In this document: positions 43,862-54,816 of the stretch, piece after piece
Layout of the letters: each line of letters starts with the position of its first letter
Position numbering within the stretch: the stretch's first letter is position 1
DNA from: Methylomagnum ishizawai
GTDB lineage: Bacteria > Pseudomonadota > Gammaproteobacteria > Methylococcales > Methylomonadaceae
DNA: 64,000 bases
Assembly (NCBI GenBank): GCA_945861705.1
Contig: CAMAVM010000003.1
Location: 1 to 64,000 of the forward strand
Direction of reading: 5' to 3'
Translations under genes and position numbers: made by a program
Notes under the pieces: model-generated
The model's input: only the letters and a program-made list of their open reading frames with translations
The model's database searches: none
Told to the model about the DNA's origin: nothing

Positions 43862-46800
43862 ATGCTTAAACTCCTTGGTTCATCTGCCTTATCAGATTTT
43901 CGTATCCGTCCACTGAATTTTCAGTTACGAGATATAGAGGGTGGTGTCACCTTGCTAAACGCACGATTTATTCATTTTGTTGATGTTGGCGGAGGTTTGA
44001 AAGACCAGGAATTGGCGATATTAAGCCAATTGCTTTCTTATGGAACAGATGTCGTCAAACAAGAACCTGTTAATAAATCAAAACTTGAAGAAAAATGGCT
44101 GGTCGTGCCTCGGGCTGGGACGATTTCGCCCTGGTCTACTAAAGCTACTGAAATTGCCCAACGTTGCGGCTTAAATTCCGTCAGGCGTATCGAACGGGGA
44201 ATTGAATATACGATCATAATAAATGCCGTTTTGTCTAATGATAGTAAAAAACGCTTATCGGCATTGCTACACGACCGCATGACCCAATCCGTCTGTTTTG
44301 GCGATATTCCAACCGATTTCTTTGCGGCGCATAAGCCAAAACCATTGCAGTCAGTCGATATTTTAGGTCAAGGCCGTGGTGCGTTGGTATTAGCCAACAC
44401 GCAATTGGGCATGGCGTTATCTGAGGATGAGATTGACTACCTGACTGCCAGTTTTACCACGCTGGGGAGGAATCCGACCGACGTGGAATTGATGATGTTT
44501 GCCCAGGCCAATTCCGAACATTGTCGCCATAAAATATTTAATGCCGATTGGACGATAGACGGCATTGAGCAAGCACAGTCCTTGTTCGCCATGATCCGCA
44601 ATACGTCGGCAAAAAGCCCTAAAGGAATTTTAACGGCTTATAGCGACAACTCCTCCGTTGTTGAAGGCGCACATACACAGGTTTTTATCCGCAATCCCAT
44701 GACGGGGGAATACGGTTATATCGAAGAAGCAGCGCATTTGTTGATGAAAGTTGAGACGCACAATCACCCTACAGCCATCTCGCCTTTTCCCGGTGCGGCA
44801 ACGGGTTCGGGTGGGGAAATTCGGGATGAGGGCGCGACAGGTCGGGGTTCTGCAACTAAAGCGGGGCTGACCGGATTCTCGGTATCGCATTTGAAAATCC
44901 CGAGTTTCCAGCAACCCTGGGAACAGGATAACGGCAAGCCTGAGCGCATTGCCTCGGCCTTGCAGATTATGTTGGAAGGCCCGTTAGGTGGTGCGGCATT
45001 CAACAATGAATTTGGCCGTCCTAACCTGGCGGGATATTTCCGCAGTTTTGAGCAAGCCGTGCCTGGCAAGGGCAATGAATATAAGGGTTACCACAAACCG
45101 ATCATGATCGCTGGTGGCATGGGCGCAATTCGTCCTATGTTGGTGAACAAGCAGCCGATTCCGGCGGGTTCTTTAATTATTATCCTGGGCGGTCCTGCCA
45201 TGTTAATCGGTTTGGGCGGCGGCGCGGCATCATCCCAAGCATCGGGTTCGGGTGCAGAAGACCTGGACTTTGCTTCCGTCCAGCGTGAAAACCCCGAAAT
45301 GCAGCGGCGTTGCCAGGAAGTCATCAACCATTGCAATGCCTTGGGCGATGAGTCGCCGATTATTTCCATCCATGATCTTGGCGCAGGTGGCTTATCTAAT
45401 GCCGTACCGGAAATCATCCATGATTGCGGACGTGGCGGTCAGTTTGAATTACGCAATGTCCAAAATGCCGATCTCGGCATGTCGCCCATGCAAATCTGGT
45501 GCAATGAAGCGCAGGAGCGGTTTGTGCTCGCTATTAAACCAGAAGCACTGGAATTGTTTACTGCATTTTGTGAGCGTGAACATTGCCTGTATGCCGTTAT
45601 TGGCAAGGCGACTGAGGAAGAACATTTACAACTAAACGATGAACTATTAGGAAACCAGCCCGTCGATCTACCCATGTCGGTGCTATTCGGCAAACCACCT
45701 AAAATGCACCGCAAAGTTGAACGTAGCATACCACCCAAAACCAAATTGGATTTTGCTGGTATCGAATTAAAAGAAGCCATCAAACGGGTCTTATCATTCC
45801 CTGCCGTCGCTGATAAAAGTTTTTTGATCCACATCGGTGACCGTTCCGTTACGGGATTAGTCGCAAGGGACCAAATGGTCGGTTCTTGGCAAGTTCCCGT
45901 TGCCGATGTTGCTGTCACCGCGTCCGGTTTTCAGGCGCTTACGGGTGAAGCAATGGCAATGGGTGAGCGCACGCCCGTTGCCGTTATCGACGCACCCGCA
46001 TCAGGCCGGATGGCGGTAGCTGAGGCGATCACCAATATTGCCGCCGCCAGTATAAAGGCATTGGGGGACATCAAACTGTCCGCAAACTGGATGGCAGCGG
46101 CAGGTTATCAAGGCGAAGACGCGGCTTTGTACGATACCGTGAAGGCGATTGGATTGGAATTATGTCCTGAACTGGGTATTGCGATTCCGGTCGGCAAGGA
46201 TTCCTTATCGATGAAGACCGTCTGGCAGGACGAGCAAGGCGAAAAAACAATGACTGCGCCGTTGTCATTGATTATTACTGCTTTTGCCCCCGTGGTTGAT
46301 GTTAGCTTAACGCTCACGCCGCAATTACAAGATGTTGCCGATAGCGTGTTAATCCTGGTCGATCTGGGTTTAGGAAAGAATCGTTTGGGCGGTTCAGTAT
46401 TAGCCCAAGTTTATCAACAAATGGGTGACGTAAGCCCTGACCTTGATGATGCCGCTTTACTGAAAGGCTTCTTCCATGTCATCCAAACCTTAAATAAGCA
46501 GAACAAAATTTTGGCTTATCATGACCGCTCGGATGGCGGTTTGTTAGCAACCGTTGCAGAAATGCATTTTGCCAGTCGCTTGGGTGTTGATTTACGTATC
46601 GATAATCTTGGCGACGATATGTTGGCAGCCTTATTCAATGAAGAATTGGGTGCCGTTATCCAAGTTAAAAGCCAGGATGCAGATGAAGTCATCGGTTTAT
46701 TTAAACAAGCCGGGTTTTCTGGCGGAGTTCATATCATTGGCGGATTAGCCAACAAAGGCCAGCAGTTGTCGATTTATCAGGCGGATAAGCTAATCTACTC

Positions 46801-47755
46801 GTCTTCCCGCGCTGATTTGCAATCTATCTGGTCTGAAGTTAGTTATAAGATGCAAGCATTGCGCGACAATCCCGATTGCGCTCTCCAACAATATGAACGT
46901 ATTAAAGATAATGGCGATAAAGGCTTACACGCGAACTTGACCTTCGATGTCAACGACGACATTACCGCACCGTACATCAATACGGCAAAGCCAAAGATCG
47001 CCATTTTGCGTGAACAAGGCGTAAACGGCCATGTCGAAATGGCGGCGGCATTTGAACGTGCCGGATTTACCAGTGTCGATGTCCATATAAGCGACATCAT
47101 TTACGGGCGGGTGAGTTTGGCTGGGTTTGCCGGACTAGCCGCTTGTGGCGGTTTTTCTTATGGTGACGTGCTGGGTGCAGGTGGCGGTTGGGCTAAGTCA
47201 ATTTTATTCAATCCCCGCGCCAAGGACGAATTTACGGCATTTTTTGCACGACAAGACAGTTTCGGTTTGGGCGTGTGCAATGGTTGCCAAATGATGTCGG
47301 GTTTGACTGAGATCATCCCAGGGTCAGGACATTGGCCGCGTTTTGTGCGTAACACCTCAGAACAATTCGAGGCCAGGGTGGTCATGGTGGAGGTGCAACC
47401 ATCACCGTCTATCTTGTTTGCTGGCATGGCAGGTTCCCGTTTGCCCGTAGTGGTGGCACATGGTGAAGGCCACGCCATCTTTGAAGGTGAACCTTCAACG
47501 GCTGTCAACGCCAATAAAGTTGCATTGAGTTATGTCGATAATTACGGCAACATAACCGAAGCATTTCCTGCAAATCCCAATGGATCGCCCTTAGGCATCA
47601 CCGGATTGACGACTAGCGATGGACGTTTTACCATCATGATGCCGCATCCTGAACGGTGTTTCAGGGCAGTACAAAATTCATGGCATCCCCAGGACTGGAA
47701 AGAATATGGCGGCTGGATGCGCTTGTTCAGGAATGCCAGGGCTTGGGTAAGTTAA
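43862..47755 (+). CDS. purL: Phosphoribosylformylglycinamidine synthase PurL
   Basis: A 1297-residue single-chain FGAM synthase. The N-terminal PurS-like part is followed by ATP-binding halves ([35 protein letters not shown]) and a C-terminal glutaminase with the nucleophile cysteine in [12 protein letters not shown] and the His/Glu pair near PHPERCF. It makes FGAM in purine synthesis. It is a single gene of the length usual in gammaproteobacteria. Confidence 0.98.
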   Translation: MLKLLGSSALSDFRIRPLNFQLRDIEGGVTLLNARFIHFVDVGGGLKDQELAILSQLLSYGTDVVKQEPVNKSKLEEKWLVVPRAGTISPWSTKATEIAQRCGLNSVRRIERGIEYTIIINAVLSNDSKKRLSALLHDRMTQSVCFGDIPTDFFAAHKPKPLQSVDILGQGRGALVLANTQLGMALSEDEIDYLTASFTTLGRNPTDVELMMFAQANSEHCRHKIFNADWTIDGIEQAQSLFAMIRNTSAKSPKGILTAYSDNSSVVEGAHTQVFIRNPMTGEYGYIEEAAHLLMKVETHNHPTAISPFPGAATGSGGEIRDEGATGRGSATKAGLTGFSVSHLKIPSFQQPWEQDNGKPERIASALQIMLEGPLGGAAFNNEFGRPNLAGYFRSFEQAVPGKGNEYKGYHKPIMIAGGMGAIRPMLVNKQPIPAGSLIIILGGPAMLIGLGGGAASSQASGSGAEDLDFASVQRENPEMQRRCQEVINHCNALGDESPIISIHDLGAGGLSNAVPEIIHDCGRGGQFELRNVQNADLGMSPMQIWCNEAQERFVLAIKPEALELFTAFCEREHCLYAVIGKATEEEHLQLNDELLGNQPVDLPMSVLFGKPPKMHRKVERSIPPKTKLDFAGIELKEAIKRVLSFPAVADKSFLIHIGDRSVTGLVARDQMVGSWQVPVADVAVTASGFQALTGEAMAMGERTPVAVIDAPASGRMAVAEAITNIAAASIKALGDIKLSANWMAAAGYQGEDAALYDTVKAIGLELCPELGIAIPVGKDSLSMKTVWQDEQGEKTMTAPLSLIITAFAPVVDVSLTLTPQLQDVADSVLILVDLGLGKNRLGGSVLAQVYQQMGDVSPDLDDAALLKGFFHVIQTLNKQNKILAYHDRSDGGLLATVAEMHFASRLGVDLRIDNLGDDMLAALFNEELGAVIQVKSQDADEVIGLFKQAGFSGGVHIIGGLANKGQQLSIYQADKLIYSSSRADLQSIWSEVSYKMQALRDNPDCALQQYERIKDNGDKGLHANLTFDVNDDITAPYINTAKPKIAILREQGVNGHVEMAAAFERAGFTSVDVHISDIIYGRVSLAGFAGLAACGGFSYGDVLGAGGGWAKSILFNPRAKDEFTAFFARQDSFGLGVCNGCQMMSGLTEIIPGSGHWPRFVRNTSEQFEARVVMVEVQPSPSILFAGMAGSRLPVVVAHGEGHAIFEGEPSTAVNANKVALSYVDNYGNITEAFPANPNGSPLGITGLTTSDGRFTIMMPHPERCFRAVQNSWHPQDWKEYGGWMRLFRNARAWVS

Positions 47756-47801
47756 CAAAGTACTTATTACCCCTAATGTACCATTGATAATCGGATTGCG
47801 T

Positions 47802-48224
47802 ATGGATAGGAAAATATATCAAAAACTGTTCTTCCACCTTAGCGTGTTCGGCGTTGTGGTCAGTGTTTTGGTAGGTTTCTATGATGTGATATTTGGTTCG
47901 GTATTCGAGTTCTTCCATCTAATTATTGAAGTCGTTGAGATTGCACTGGATCGATTGATTGAGATTATTTTTCATACCAATCCACGGCAGACGGAATTGA
48001 TCGTTTTTTATATTCTGCTGACCATAGGCGGCGTATTAATTTATTTGACCTGGAAAGCGTCAGTGCAATTGTGTGGTGGGCTTTGCGACACGCTAAAAAA
48101 GGATTGGGTTGAACTAAAAAATACCGTCATTGGGGATTGGCAATCCATGTCTGTCATGAATCGTTTGATATGGGTAAGTGTGTTTTTGCTCGTCAACTAT
48201 TTGGCTTCATTTTTGCTGTTCTAA
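47802..48224 (+). CDS. Small membrane protein, paralogous to the one at 27660
   Basis: About 140 residues from the ATG at 47802 (an in-frame TTG at 47784 is weaker). Three hydrophobic segments are visible (SVFGVVVSVLVGFY, ELIVFYILLTIGGVLIYL, LIWVSVFLLVNYLASFLL). The middle (HLIIEVVEIALDRLIEIIF, ELIVFY) parallels the protein at 27660-28100. It lies between purL and a phosphatase gene, not a secretion operon, so the family is not tied to secretion. The function is unknown. Confidence 0.65.
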   Translation: MDRKIYQKLFFHLSVFGVVVSVLVGFYDVIFGSVFEFFHLIIEVVEIALDRLIEIIFHTNPRQTELIVFYILLTIGGVLIYLTWKASVQLCGGLCDTLKKDWVELKNTVIGDWQSMSVMNRLIWVSVFLLVNYLASFLLF

Positions 48225-48264
48225 GACAGATCCTAATTTAGGCTATTAACAAAATCGACATAAC

Positions 48265-48747
48265 ATGGAAAAAATCAAAGTGCTTTTTGTCTGCATGGGC
48301 AACATCTGCCGATCCCCTACAGCCGAAGGCGTATTTATCAAACTGATTGCCGAGAAAAAGTTAACATCAAGGTTTACCGTCGATTCAGCCGGAACTCACG
48401 CTTATCATGTCGGTAATCCACCTGATGCCCGCGCCCAACAAGCAGCGCTTAAACGGGGCGTAGAATTACAGCAATTACGTGCCAGAAAAGTCCACAGCAG
48501 CGATTACGAGTATTTTGACTATGTGTTGGCGATGGATGACGATAATTATTCGATACTCATTCATGAATGTCCCGATGAATATAAAGACAAGGTCAAATAT
48601 TTTCTGGATTATGCGCCGCAATTAGGAGTCCGTGAAGTCCCTGATCCTTACTACGGTGAAAAGTTCGGCTTTGAGCGGGTGTTGGACATGGTGGAAGATG
48701 CCTCTTTGGGGTTTTTAGAAACCCTCAAAAAAGCCGGTCTTAAATGA
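48265..48747 (+). CDS. Low-molecular-weight protein tyrosine phosphatase
   Basis: A 160-residue protein with the P-loop CMGNICRSPTAEG (Cys10, Arg16) and the general-acid motif DPYYG (~residue 127). It dephosphorylates tyrosine or arginine phosphate. Wzb-type members control exopolysaccharide, but no capsule kinase is near, so the target is open. It begins 40 bases after the small membrane protein. Confidence 0.95.
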   Translation: MEKIKVLFVCMGNICRSPTAEGVFIKLIAEKKLTSRFTVDSAGTHAYHVGNPPDARAQQAALKRGVELQQLRARKVHSSDYEYFDYVLAMDDDNYSILIHECPDEYKDKVKYFLDYAPQLGVREVPDPYYGEKFGFERVLDMVEDASLGFLETLKKAGLK

Positions 48748-48859
48748 TTTCTGCGTGTTGGTGGGATGTGCTGCACATGCTATTCTAGCATTTCGTCTTT
48801 ATAAATTAGTTGCTCGGACAACGCTCCACGCAACACTAAAAAATGAGGAGAAAAGAACT

Positions 48860-49330
48860 ATGTTTAAACAAAATTTTATAAGCCGTGCCTTGTTGGCTGC
48901 ATTAATGTTTTTGCCAGTTGTCTCCAGTTCGCTCGCGCAAACGTCCACGCAAGAGCCAGCACTGGATCGTACGGTACAAGATACGCAACTTAAGTGGAAT
49001 CCCTGTCCAGCATTTATGCCGAAAGGTTGTGTGATTGCCTTGCTGCATGGCGACCTTGCAAAAGAGAACGCTGACGTATTCTTCAAAATGCCCGCCCACT
49101 CCACTATTCCCACCCATAGTCACACGTCGGCGGAGCGCATCGTGGTGATTGCGGGAGAGCTTCATGTAACTTACGAAGGGCAGCAGACATCAGTGATAAA
49201 GCCGGGGACTTATGCGTACGGCCCAGCAAAACGACCACATAAGGTTTTTTGCGCCAGTGCTGAAGATTGTGTGCTGTTCATCGCTTTTGAATCGCCGGTT
49301 GATGCAATACCGAGCAAAGACGCACAATAA
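48860..49330 (+). CDS. Secreted cupin-domain protein
   Basis: A 156-residue protein. The start at 48860 is set by the GAGGAG box and gives a signal peptide (ISRALLAALMFLPVVSSSLA). The cupin core carries the metal histidines in HSTIPTHSHTSAERIVVIAG and RPHKVFCA. The product is probably a periplasmic metal-binding protein. The reaction is unknown. Confidence 0.85.
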   Translation: MFKQNFISRALLAALMFLPVVSSSLAQTSTQEPALDRTVQDTQLKWNPCPAFMPKGCVIALLHGDLAKENADVFFKMPAHSTIPTHSHTSAERIVVIAGELHVTYEGQQTSVIKPGTYAYGPAKRPHKVFCASAEDCVLFIAFESPVDAIPSKDAQ

Positions 49331-49397
49331 TTCCAGCTAACGCTTATTTTATTAATGCAGATTTAATAGTTAAGCACCTAATATTAAAAGCATAATT

Positions 49398-50117
49398 ATG
49401 GCAATCACCGAAAATACTGTGGTATACATGGATGGAGACGTAGTTTTGGAGGCGTTCTTCGCTTTTGATGATGCTTTTACAGAACGAAGACCCGCTGTTT
49501 TGATTAGCCATACTTGGTGTGGCAGAGACACCTTTGTTGCGGATAAGGCAAGAAAATTGGCGGCATTGGGTTATGTTGGTTTTGCACTGGATATGTACGG
49601 CAAAGGTATTTTAGGTGCTAATGTCGAGGAAAATGCAAGGTTGATGCAGCCTTTTATGGAAGATCGGGCTAAGTTGCAACAACGCATGAAAGCCGCCCTT
49701 AATACCGTCAAGTTGCTGCCTTGGGTGGATGACAGTAAAATCGCCGCTATGGGCTTTTGTTTTGGTGGTTTATGCGTTCTTGATTTGGCTCGCTCTGGCG
49801 CTGACATTAAGGGTGTGGTGAGTTTTCATGGCTTACTTTTCCCACCAGAAAATATCCAAGGTAATAAAATCAAAGCTAAAATCCTGGCATTACATGGTCG
49901 TGACGACCCAATGGGATTGCCTGAGCAAGTGCTTGCCTTTCAGGAGGAAATGACACAAGCTGATGTCGATTGGCAATTTGTTTCCTATGGACATACCGTC
50001 CATGCCTTCACTAATCCTGTCGCCAACAATCCCGATTTCGGTACGGTTTATCAAGCTGATGCGGACAGACGAGCATGGTTATCTATGCAGAATTTCTTCA
50101 CTGAAATATTCGCGTAA
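49398..50117 (+). CDS. Dienelactone hydrolase-family protein
   Basis: A 239-residue alpha/beta hydrolase. The nucleophile is in GFCFGGLCVLDL (cysteine, as in dienelactone hydrolase), the acid in ALHGRDDPMGLP, and the histidine in SYGHTVHAFT. No catechol pathway genes are nearby, so it is a general member with unknown substrate. It ends 41 bases before the ABC permease gene. Confidence 0.9.
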   Translation: MAITENTVVYMDGDVVLEAFFAFDDAFTERRPAVLISHTWCGRDTFVADKARKLAALGYVGFALDMYGKGILGANVEENARLMQPFMEDRAKLQQRMKAALNTVKLLPWVDDSKIAAMGFCFGGLCVLDLARSGADIKGVVSFHGLLFPPENIQGNKIKAKILALHGRDDPMGLPEQVLAFQEEMTQADVDWQFVSYGHTVHAFTNPVANNPDFGTVYQADADRRAWLSMQNFFTEIFA

Positions 50118-50158
50118 GCTGTTAGGCTACTTTTGCAACGCAATGTGAACCTCCTGTC

Positions 50159-51508
50159 ATGACCTTATTGTGGACCGATGCACTGATATTGCTGCTTTTG
50201 CTGTCTTCGGTAAGTATTGCGTTTTACCTGCACGATAAGGAACATATCCAGCGTCCGCTCAATAAAATTGCGCGTAGTAAAGTTGGGATGGTGTCTTTAG
50301 TCGTATTACTGTTTTTTCTGTTGGTTGGTCTGCTCGATTCCATTCATTTCAACGCTAATCAAGAAAAAAATAACGAAATCATTAGTTTGTTGGATTATTT
50401 CGCCACGCCGCTACGGGAACATACTGAGAAAACCTACTCAGCGCCGTTTGCGACGACCTTATACAGCAAGGAGATGATTGCAAATGTTGGTACGATACAA
50501 TGGGATTATCCGCGACTGGTTTATGGTGGGAAACATCTGGTAAATCCAGAAAAAGAGCAGTTACCTGATGTTTTGTTAAAAGCTGGGTTTGGGTTTTTAA
50601 TGGGTTTAGCTTTATTCACAGCATGGATGCTTTTATCTGCTGGAGTCAGTTACCTAAAACAAGGTTCAGCACCCAAGTTTTTTGCCATGCGTCCAGTGAT
50701 GTCAACCTTATTTATTATAATAGTCATAAGCACGGTGCTTGGTTACCTGTCACTTTATTATCATGTTTTAGGCACAGACAAAGTCGGCGAAGACGTGTTT
50801 TACCAAGCCATCAAAAGCATTCGTACTGGTCTGGTCATCGGTACGTTGACCACACTCATCATGCTGCCAATGGCAATACTATTTGGTATCCTCGCAGGAT
50901 TTTTTCGTGGCTGGGTTGATGATGTCATCCAATACCTGTACACCACACTCAATTCCATCCCCAGCGTATTGCTGATCGCGGCATCGGTGTTGATGGTGCA
51001 AGTGTACATGGCAAACCATGAGTCCGAGTTTACCAGCGTGATCGTCCGTGCCGATATACGGTTGCTGTTCCTATGTATGATACTAGGCGTGACCAGTTGG
51101 ACAGGCTTATGTCGGTTGCTTAGGGCAGAAACCCTAAAGCTCAGGGAAATGGAATATGTGCAAGCGGCGCAGGCGTTAGGTGTCAAACAACATGCTATTT
51201 TGCTGCGCCATATTTTGCCGAATGTGATGCACATCGTGCTGATTTCCGTCGTATTGGATTTCAGTTCCCTGGTATTGGCAGAGGCGGTATTGTCTTATAT
51301 CAACATCGGCGTTGACCCGACGACCTATAGCTGGGGCAATATGATTAACGGCGCACGCCTGGAAATGGCGCGTGAACCCATCGTGTGGTGGTCGTTATCA
51401 GCCGCTTTTGTATTCATGTTTGCCCTGGTGCTGGCAGCCAATCTGTTTGCCGATGTCGTGCAGGATGCGTTTGATCCGAGGAGCGCGGGTAATGAAAGCG
51501 TTGGATAA
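50159..51508 (+). CDS. DppC/YejE-like peptide ABC transporter permease
   Basis: A 449-residue permease. Two N-terminal helices are followed by a large periplasmic loop, then the binding-protein-dependent transport domain with the coupling-helix motif EYVQAAQALGVKQHAILLRH (EAA-like) around residues 335-360. It resembles the C-type subunit of oligopeptide transporters. No B-type permease or solute-binding protein gene lies in the window. Its 3' end overlaps the next small gene by 17 bases. Confidence 0.85.
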   Translation: MTLLWTDALILLLLLSSVSIAFYLHDKEHIQRPLNKIARSKVGMVSLVVLLFFLLVGLLDSIHFNANQEKNNEIISLLDYFATPLREHTEKTYSAPFATTLYSKEMIANVGTIQWDYPRLVYGGKHLVNPEKEQLPDVLLKAGFGFLMGLALFTAWMLLSAGVSYLKQGSAPKFFAMRPVMSTLFIIIVISTVLGYLSLYYHVLGTDKVGEDVFYQAIKSIRTGLVIGTLTTLIMLPMAILFGILAGFFRGWVDDVIQYLYTTLNSIPSVLLIAASVLMVQVYMANHESEFTSVIVRADIRLLFLCMILGVTSWTGLCRLLRAETLKLREMEYVQAAQALGVKQHAILLRHILPNVMHIVLISVVLDFSSLVLAEAVLSYINIGVDPTTYSWGNMINGARLEMAREPIVWWSLSAAFVFMFALVLAANLFADVVQDAFDPRSAGNESVG

Positions 51509-51731
51509 ATTAACGGACAATCAAATTAATCCAGCCAAATTATTATTGAGCAAATGGACAGCGGTAGTGCCACAAAATAAGGAAAAACATTTTTTAGTCA
51601 CTTGTGTTAACGAAGATGAGCAAGGCGTTGTTAGCACTTGCATTGTCGAAGCAGTGCTTACGCATGGCGAGTATGAAATGACTTGGCAAGAATTGAAAGA
51701 CAACACACGTTGGCTAACGGGTTGGCGCTGA
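51492..51731 (+). CDS. Small Trp-rich TIGR02450-family protein
   Basis: A 79-residue protein starting inside the permease gene (ATG at 51492). LLLSKWTAVVPQNKEKHFLV and the C-terminal TWQELKDNTRWLTGWR match the TIGR02450 family of tryptophan-rich conserved proteins. The function is unknown. It sits between the permease and ATPase genes of a transporter, which may only reflect compaction. Confidence 0.85.
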   Translation: MKALDKLTDNQINPAKLLLSKWTAVVPQNKEKHFLVTCVNEDEQGVVSTCIVEAVLTHGEYEMTWQELKDNTRWLTGWR

Positions 51732-51747
51732 ATACTAAACATAACAT

Positions 51748-53385
51748 ATGACTGAGCCATTGTTGTCCGTCGAAAATCTAAGCGTCAATTTCAATCGAAA
51801 CCATGTGGTAGTCGATAACATCAGCTTTGTTATTTACCCAGGCGAAACTTTCGCTTTAGTGGGCGAGTCGGGTTCGGGGAAATCGATCACTGCATTATCT
51901 GTGCTACGGTTATTACCTAATAATGCTTCGCTGACTGCTTCTTCTATTAGCTTACATGGCGATAATCTATTAAAAAACTCCGAATTGGATCTGTGCAAAA
52001 TCCGTGGACGGCGTATTAGCTTGATTTTCCAGGATCCAATGTCGTCGCTGAACCCAGTTATGACGATAGGGGAACAAGTTGCAGAAGCCATCCAGCAACA
52101 CTATCCGTTATCCAAAAGTGATACCCAACAACGCGTACTGGAATTATTGCAGCAAGTTGAACTGCCGGAACCGCAAGAAAGGATTAAGAGCTATCCTCAT
52201 CAATTGTCTGGCGGTCAGCGGCAACGGGTAATGATAGCGATTGCCTTGGCAGGCAAGCCGGATTTGCTGATTGCCGATGAGCCGACGACCTCGTTGGACG
52301 TGACGATCCAGGCGCAAATATTGGTCTTATTGAAAAGCATCCAGCAAAGTACCGGCATGGCGTTGTGGCTGATTAGCCATGATCTCGCATTGGTTTCCAC
52401 GATGGCGGATCGGGTCGCCGTAATGCAGCACGGCAAAATTGTGGAAACCGCGCAATCGGCAGAACTGTTTAGTAGTGCCAAGCATCCTTATACCCAGAAG
52501 TTACTCAATGCCCTGCCATCCATGCAAAGCTGCCTCGACCATTGCGCCGAAGATAAACCACCTTTGTTGCAAGTGGATAATTTTCATTGCTATTATCCGA
52601 TACGTAAAGGCTTATTCAAGCGCATCGTCGGTTATGTACGGGCTGTGGACGGTGTCAGTTTTTCCATTCAGAAAGGCAAAACCTTAGCGTTAGTGGGTGA
52701 ATCGGGTTGCGGAAAAACGACTTTGGGTAAAAGCTTGCTTAATTTGATTCCAAGCACTTCTGGATCAGTAAAAATTGACGGCGTTGCTTTGGATGGCCTG
52801 GAAGGTGAGCAATTACGAAAACAACGCACCAATATGCAGATCGTCTTCCAAGACCCGTTCTCGTCGATGAATCCCAGGATGCTGGTAGGCGATATTGTTG
52901 CAGAAGGCATTGTTGCACTGCATCCAGACGTTAATGCCGTCGAGCGCAAGGAGCGTGTACGGAAATTGCTGCAACAAGTCGGTTTGCCGGAAGCTGCTGC
53001 ATTGCGTTATCCCCATGAATTTTCCGGTGGGCAACGGCAGCGGATATGTATCGCCCGTGCCTTGGCAGTGCAACCTAAACTGATCGTGTGCGACGAGCCG
53101 ACGAGTGCCTTGGATGTATCGGTACAAGCGCAGATAATCCAGCTTTTAAAGGACTTGCAGAAAGAACAAGGGATCAGCTATTTGTTTATTACCCATGATC
53201 TCGCCGTTGTTGCTGAGATTGCTGACGAAGTGGCGGTGATGTATCAGGGGAAAATAATAGAGCAGGGCAGTGTTGAGCAAGTACTTTTCAAGCCACAACA
53301 TGCGTATACGAAAAAACTGATTAGTGCTGTACCCGTGCTAAAGTACAGCAATGACAGCCAGCTAAAAACTGGCGTTGTCCTGTAA
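51748..53385 (+). CDS. Double-ATPase subunit of peptide ABC transporter (YejF/GsiA-like)
   Basis: A 545-residue protein with two complete ATPase halves. The first has GESGSGKSITAL, signature LSGGQRQRV and Walker B LLIADEPTT. The second has GESGCGKTTLGK, FSGGQRQRI and LIVCDEPTSALD. It corresponds to the fused D+F subunits of peptide uptake systems. Only one permease gene accompanies it in this window. Confidence 0.93.
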   Translation: MTEPLLSVENLSVNFNRNHVVVDNISFVIYPGETFALVGESGSGKSITALSVLRLLPNNASLTASSISLHGDNLLKNSELDLCKIRGRRISLIFQDPMSSLNPVMTIGEQVAEAIQQHYPLSKSDTQQRVLELLQQVELPEPQERIKSYPHQLSGGQRQRVMIAIALAGKPDLLIADEPTTSLDVTIQAQILVLLKSIQQSTGMALWLISHDLALVSTMADRVAVMQHGKIVETAQSAELFSSAKHPYTQKLLNALPSMQSCLDHCAEDKPPLLQVDNFHCYYPIRKGLFKRIVGYVRAVDGVSFSIQKGKTLALVGESGCGKTTLGKSLLNLIPSTSGSVKIDGVALDGLEGEQLRKQRTNMQIVFQDPFSSMNPRMLVGDIVAEGIVALHPDVNAVERKERVRKLLQQVGLPEAAALRYPHEFSGGQRQRICIARALAVQPKLIVCDEPTSALDVSVQAQIIQLLKDLQKEQGISYLFITHDLAVVAEIADEVAVMYQGKIIEQGSVEQVLFKPQHAYTKKLISAVPVLKYSNDSQLKTGVVL

Positions 53386-53428
53386 TATTCGCCGCTCAGA
53401 ATTTCCATTTAACACGAAGAATGCGAAT

Positions 53429-53451
53429 GAAAAACAAGGCTTTGCAGCCTT
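53429..53451 (-). terminator. Rho-independent terminator after the ExeA-like gene
   Basis: On the minus strand AAGGCT-GCAA-AGCCTT is followed by GTTTTTC. The hairpin also lies between the convergent ATPase gene and the ExeA-like gene. Confidence 0.7.
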
Positions 53452-53474
53452 CGTGCTGTAAAAATAGGTCAAAC

Positions 53475-54401
53475 TTAAAGCGATTTTGAAATATCGACCT
53501 TGGTCTTGTCCAAGATAGCCCGTCGTAGCCGCTCTGCTTCTGTTGCTCTGTCCATCAAACTAGGTTCAGTCGTAACCGTCCCTTTAAAGCGTTTTATGCC
53601 ACCAGTTTTTCTTTCATTTACCACTTCAACAATGTCTTTCCAGCTTATTGTTTTGGTTTCCGACGCAAAGGCAAAAACCATCGCCAGATCACATATATTG
53701 TTGATCAGACGTGGCACGCCTTCGGTGTAATAAAAAACCGCCGCCATAGCCGCTTCATTAAAGACAGTAGGATCGCCACCAGCAACCTGTAAGCGATGAA
53801 CGATGTAGTTTTGGGTTTCTTCAAAATTCAGCGGTTTAAGGTGGTATTCGATAGAGATACGTTGGGCAAACTGGATAAGTTCCGGTTTGTTGAGTTTATC
53901 GACTAACTCGGGTTGCCCTACCAATATCATCTGTAATTTGATGTGATCGGCAATATTGACGTTGGATAGCAGTCTTAACTCCTCCAACGTTTCTATATCC
54001 ATGTTTTGCGCTTCATCAACAATCAAAATCACACGACGTTGCTTTTTGTGTTCTTCAGCCAGAAATTTAGTGAATATCTGGTAACGTTCCGCCTTATTCT
54101 TAGTTTCATGAGGAATATTGAACGCGGCTAATACCCAGGTCAAAAGATCGCCAAAAGCACTGTGGGTATTGGTAATCAGACCGACAGTACATTGATTTTC
54201 GACCTTTCCCAATACCGTCATAATCAGGGTGGTCTTGCCAGAACCAATATCACCGGTGATGACAGTGATACTGGCTTGACTCACCAAACCATATTTTAAG
54301 GTGGTCAGTGCTTTCTTGTGGATAGGGCTTAAATACAGAAAGCTAGGGTCAGGACTCAGCGAAAACGGCTTTTTTGTAAGGCCAAAAAAATGTGTATACA
54401 T
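53475..54401 (-). CDS. ExeA/GspA-type AAA ATPase
   Basis: A 308-residue protein. The N-terminus FFGLTKKPFSLSPDPSFLYL is the hallmark of the ExeA/MshM group. Walker A GDIGSGKTT, Walker B ILIVDEAQN, and RLINNICDLAMVFAF follow. Relatives act in type II secretion, MSHA pilus or exopolysaccharide export. No periplasmic peptidoglycan-binding domain is present. No secretion genes are adjacent, so the partner is unknown. Confidence 0.85.
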   Translation of the reverse strand: MYTHFFGLTKKPFSLSPDPSFLYLSPIHKKALTTLKYGLVSQASITVITGDIGSGKTTLIMTVLGKVENQCTVGLITNTHSAFGDLLTWVLAAFNIPHETKNKAERYQIFTKFLAEEHKKQRRVILIVDEAQNMDIETLEELRLLSNVNIADHIKLQMILVGQPELVDKLNKPELIQFAQRISIEYHLKPLNFEETQNYIVHRLQVAGGDPTVFNEAAMAAVFYYTEGVPRLINNICDLAMVFAFASETKTISWKDIVEVVNERKTGGIKRFKGTVTTEPSLMDRATEAERLRRAILDKTKVDISKSL

Positions 54402-54816
54402 AGGTTTAGTTTGGCAAGCCAGTTAGTAAAGATAGGTTGAATAACGGCAATGTCGAAGTATAAGCTTTCAATTGGCTATCGTGCATTGTATTTCCATATA
54501 AAATTATCGTAAAAGGAATATCCACGGTACTGACGAGATCACAAAATTAGATATTTTATTCAATATGATACGTTACAAAATAGGTGGATCAATCAAAATT
54601 TAATCAGTACCAACAAAGAATGTGTTCAGAATTTGTATTTGTTAAGTATTTCAGGTGTCACTCATCAGGTAATAGGTTACGGGAAGCCTAAATGTTAAGC
54701 AATAGGTAGTATTACCTAGTTTTTCAACACCTTATTAGCCAAATAATACCCACACGTAATCAATAAAAAGTCTTTGGAGATAAGGTGTGTTTGTACAGAT
54801 CCAGTTACTGTTAACG
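54402..54816. other. AT-rich intergenic gap
   Basis: No gene is evident in these 415 bases. A small TAGGTA-GTAT-TACCTA hairpin followed by GTTTTT lies at 54703-54724 and could be a weak plus-strand terminator, though no plus-strand gene precedes it. The region should hold the promoter of the ExeA-like gene. Confidence 0.4.
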
